Assembly: GCF_016808095.1 (NCBI RefSeq)
Contig: NC_068971.1
Span: 11,916,501-11,980,500, forward strand
Source: Vigna angularis
Lineage: Eukaryota > Streptophyta > Magnoliopsida > Fabales > Fabaceae
Direction: 5' to 3'
Length of the DNA: 64,000 nucleotides
This document shows positions 63,328 through 64,000 of this stretch, one piece after another. The notes under the pieces are model-generated. The model ran no database searches and had not been told where the DNA came from. It worked only from the letters and a program-made list of their open reading frames with translations. The position numbers and the translations under genes were made by a program. The stretch's first letter is position 1; every line of letters begins with the position of its first letter.

Positions 63328-63829
63328 TGTAAGCAAATCTTTAATTTTCAATTAAATGAAAATAACACACAGGATCTTGAATTTTCATGATACTCACAAT
63401 TTCCACAATACACAGTAAAAGAGAACTAACCTGGATCCATTGTGCACTTCTTCCTGTCTCTTCCTGTCAAATGTTCTCTCTCCTCTTACTCCTCCTTAAT
63501 GCCTTCTTGATGATATAGAAGTTGTAGGATGGTTTTCTCTGTCAGTTTCTCTCCTTTCCTGAGAACGTTCCGTTCTCTATATCTCTTCAGAAACTTAATG
63601 TATCAACAGAAGTAAAACTTTTTCCTCTTTTATGATATTTTAATTAACTTTAATAAAATACCAAAATGCCCTTTTGGAGTGAGAAGAGAGGGATTAACTT
63701 TAATAACTCTAAAATAATCCCAATAACTTTAATACTTTAATACTCTAATAATCATCACATTAGAATCCTTACATTAAAGTTATACTTTAAATTACATGAA
63801 CCAATGTAAATTATTAATATAATTTAACA
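63328..63829 (-). repeat. 5' LTR of the Copia element, 502 bp
   Basis: TG...CA ends on the minus strand; holds the promoter for gag-pol. Apparently identical to 57232-57733. Confidence 0.97.
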
Positions 63830-63834
63830 AAGAC
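63830..63834. other. Target site duplication AAGAC (right)
   Basis: Matches 57227-57231 exactly. Confidence 0.95.
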
Positions 63835-64000
63835 TCCGGTGAACGACTTTGAAACGGTGGAACGATGGCGGACAAGGCTCCGGTGAATGACTTCAAAATG
63901 GCAAAACGTTGGTAGACAAGGCTCCGGTGAACGACAAGGAAATGGCGGAACAATGCTGGACAAGGCTCTGGTGAACGACAGTAGTCCGGTGATCACTCCT
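63830..64000 (-). repeat. Right inverted end of the Mutator-like element, outer part, 44-bp subrepeats
   Basis: About 3.5 copies of CTCCGGTGAACGAC... with a 44-bp period, the reverse complement of the 53573-53748 subrepeats. The sequence runs off the window edge, so the terminus is not visible. Confidence 0.88.

Larger units (their letters stand above)
57232..63829 (-). mobile_element. Complete Copia LTR retrotransposon, 6598 bp
   Basis: It has every expected part on the minus strand: 5' LTR (63829-63328), primer binding site, leader, one gag-pol frame, polypurine tract and 3' LTR (57733-57232), flanked by a perfect 5-bp duplication. I compared the LTRs base by base by eye and saw no difference over 502 bp. 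With an uninterrupted 1361-codon frame this is a very recent and possibly still active insertion. It split the right end of the Mutator-like element, so it is younger than that element. Confidence 0.97.
53480..64000. mobile_element. Mutator-like element with long subrepeat-containing inverted ends
   Basis: The left inverted end (about 53480-53815) and the right one (57143-57231, interrupted by the Copia element, resuming at 63830) are reverse complements, including a GAAAACCACCATTGAAGAGG segment (53760-53779) and its partner at 57162-57181. Both ends are built from 44-bp subrepeats. Long inverted ends with internal subrepeats are typical of Mutator-like elements. The outer left edge is not defined and the right edge lies beyond the window. 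No transposase was recognised inside; the interior has an LTR fold-back, a 208-bp tandem repeat and a broken coding region. Superfamily is inferred. Confidence 0.6.

Overview
The window is nuclear DNA from a flowering plant, most likely a papilionoid legume of the Vigna/Phaseolus type. It is AT-rich, has GT-AG introns, and holds two multi-exon plant genes in nested transposable elements. The genus is inferred from the kinds of repeats and from recalled similarity of the two genes; nothing here proves it.

Layout. 1-8.2 kb is nested Ty3/gypsy debris: a truncated long terminal repeat (LTR) on the minus strand, a pol tail, an array of 282-bp repeats and a long LTR-like block with its own tandem repeats. 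8.4-16.1 kb holds two minus-strand copies of a plant-mobile-domain gene; one still has a Ulp1 (SUMO-protease-like) domain. Between them lie a plus-strand gag-like relic and a second 282-bp array. 16.4-22.6 kb is AT-rich and contains a (TA)75 tract, a roughly 3.5-kb inverted duplication of a retroelement 5' region, and a dead Copia integrase. 22.6-24.0 kb and 31.0-31.9 kb are two members of one inverted-repeat (MITE-like) family. 25.0-30.5 kb is a Tat-type Ty3/gypsy element with 399-bp LTRs, a gag-to-integrase deletion and an antisense gene with its own TATA box. 32.5-35.2 kb is a 2.7-kb solo LTR with a 5-bp target duplication.

The host genes are in the middle. A 12-exon vacuolar sorting receptor lies on the plus strand (37.46-42.63 kb), and a 6-exon chloroplast FATTY ACID EXPORT 3-like gene lies on the minus strand (49.28-45.36 kb). 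They converge across 2.7 kb without a recognisable gene. I reconstructed both reading frames across every junction and neither has a stop or frameshift.

49.7-64 kb is repeats again: a hAT-like repeat, a (TA)n tract, a degenerate minisatellite, an LTR relic, and a large Mutator-like element whose inverted ends are built from 44-bp subrepeats. Its right end is split by a very young, apparently intact Copia element (57232-63829) with 502-bp LTRs that look identical, a perfect AAGAC target duplication, a tRNA-iMet primer site and an uninterrupted 1361-codon gag-pol frame.
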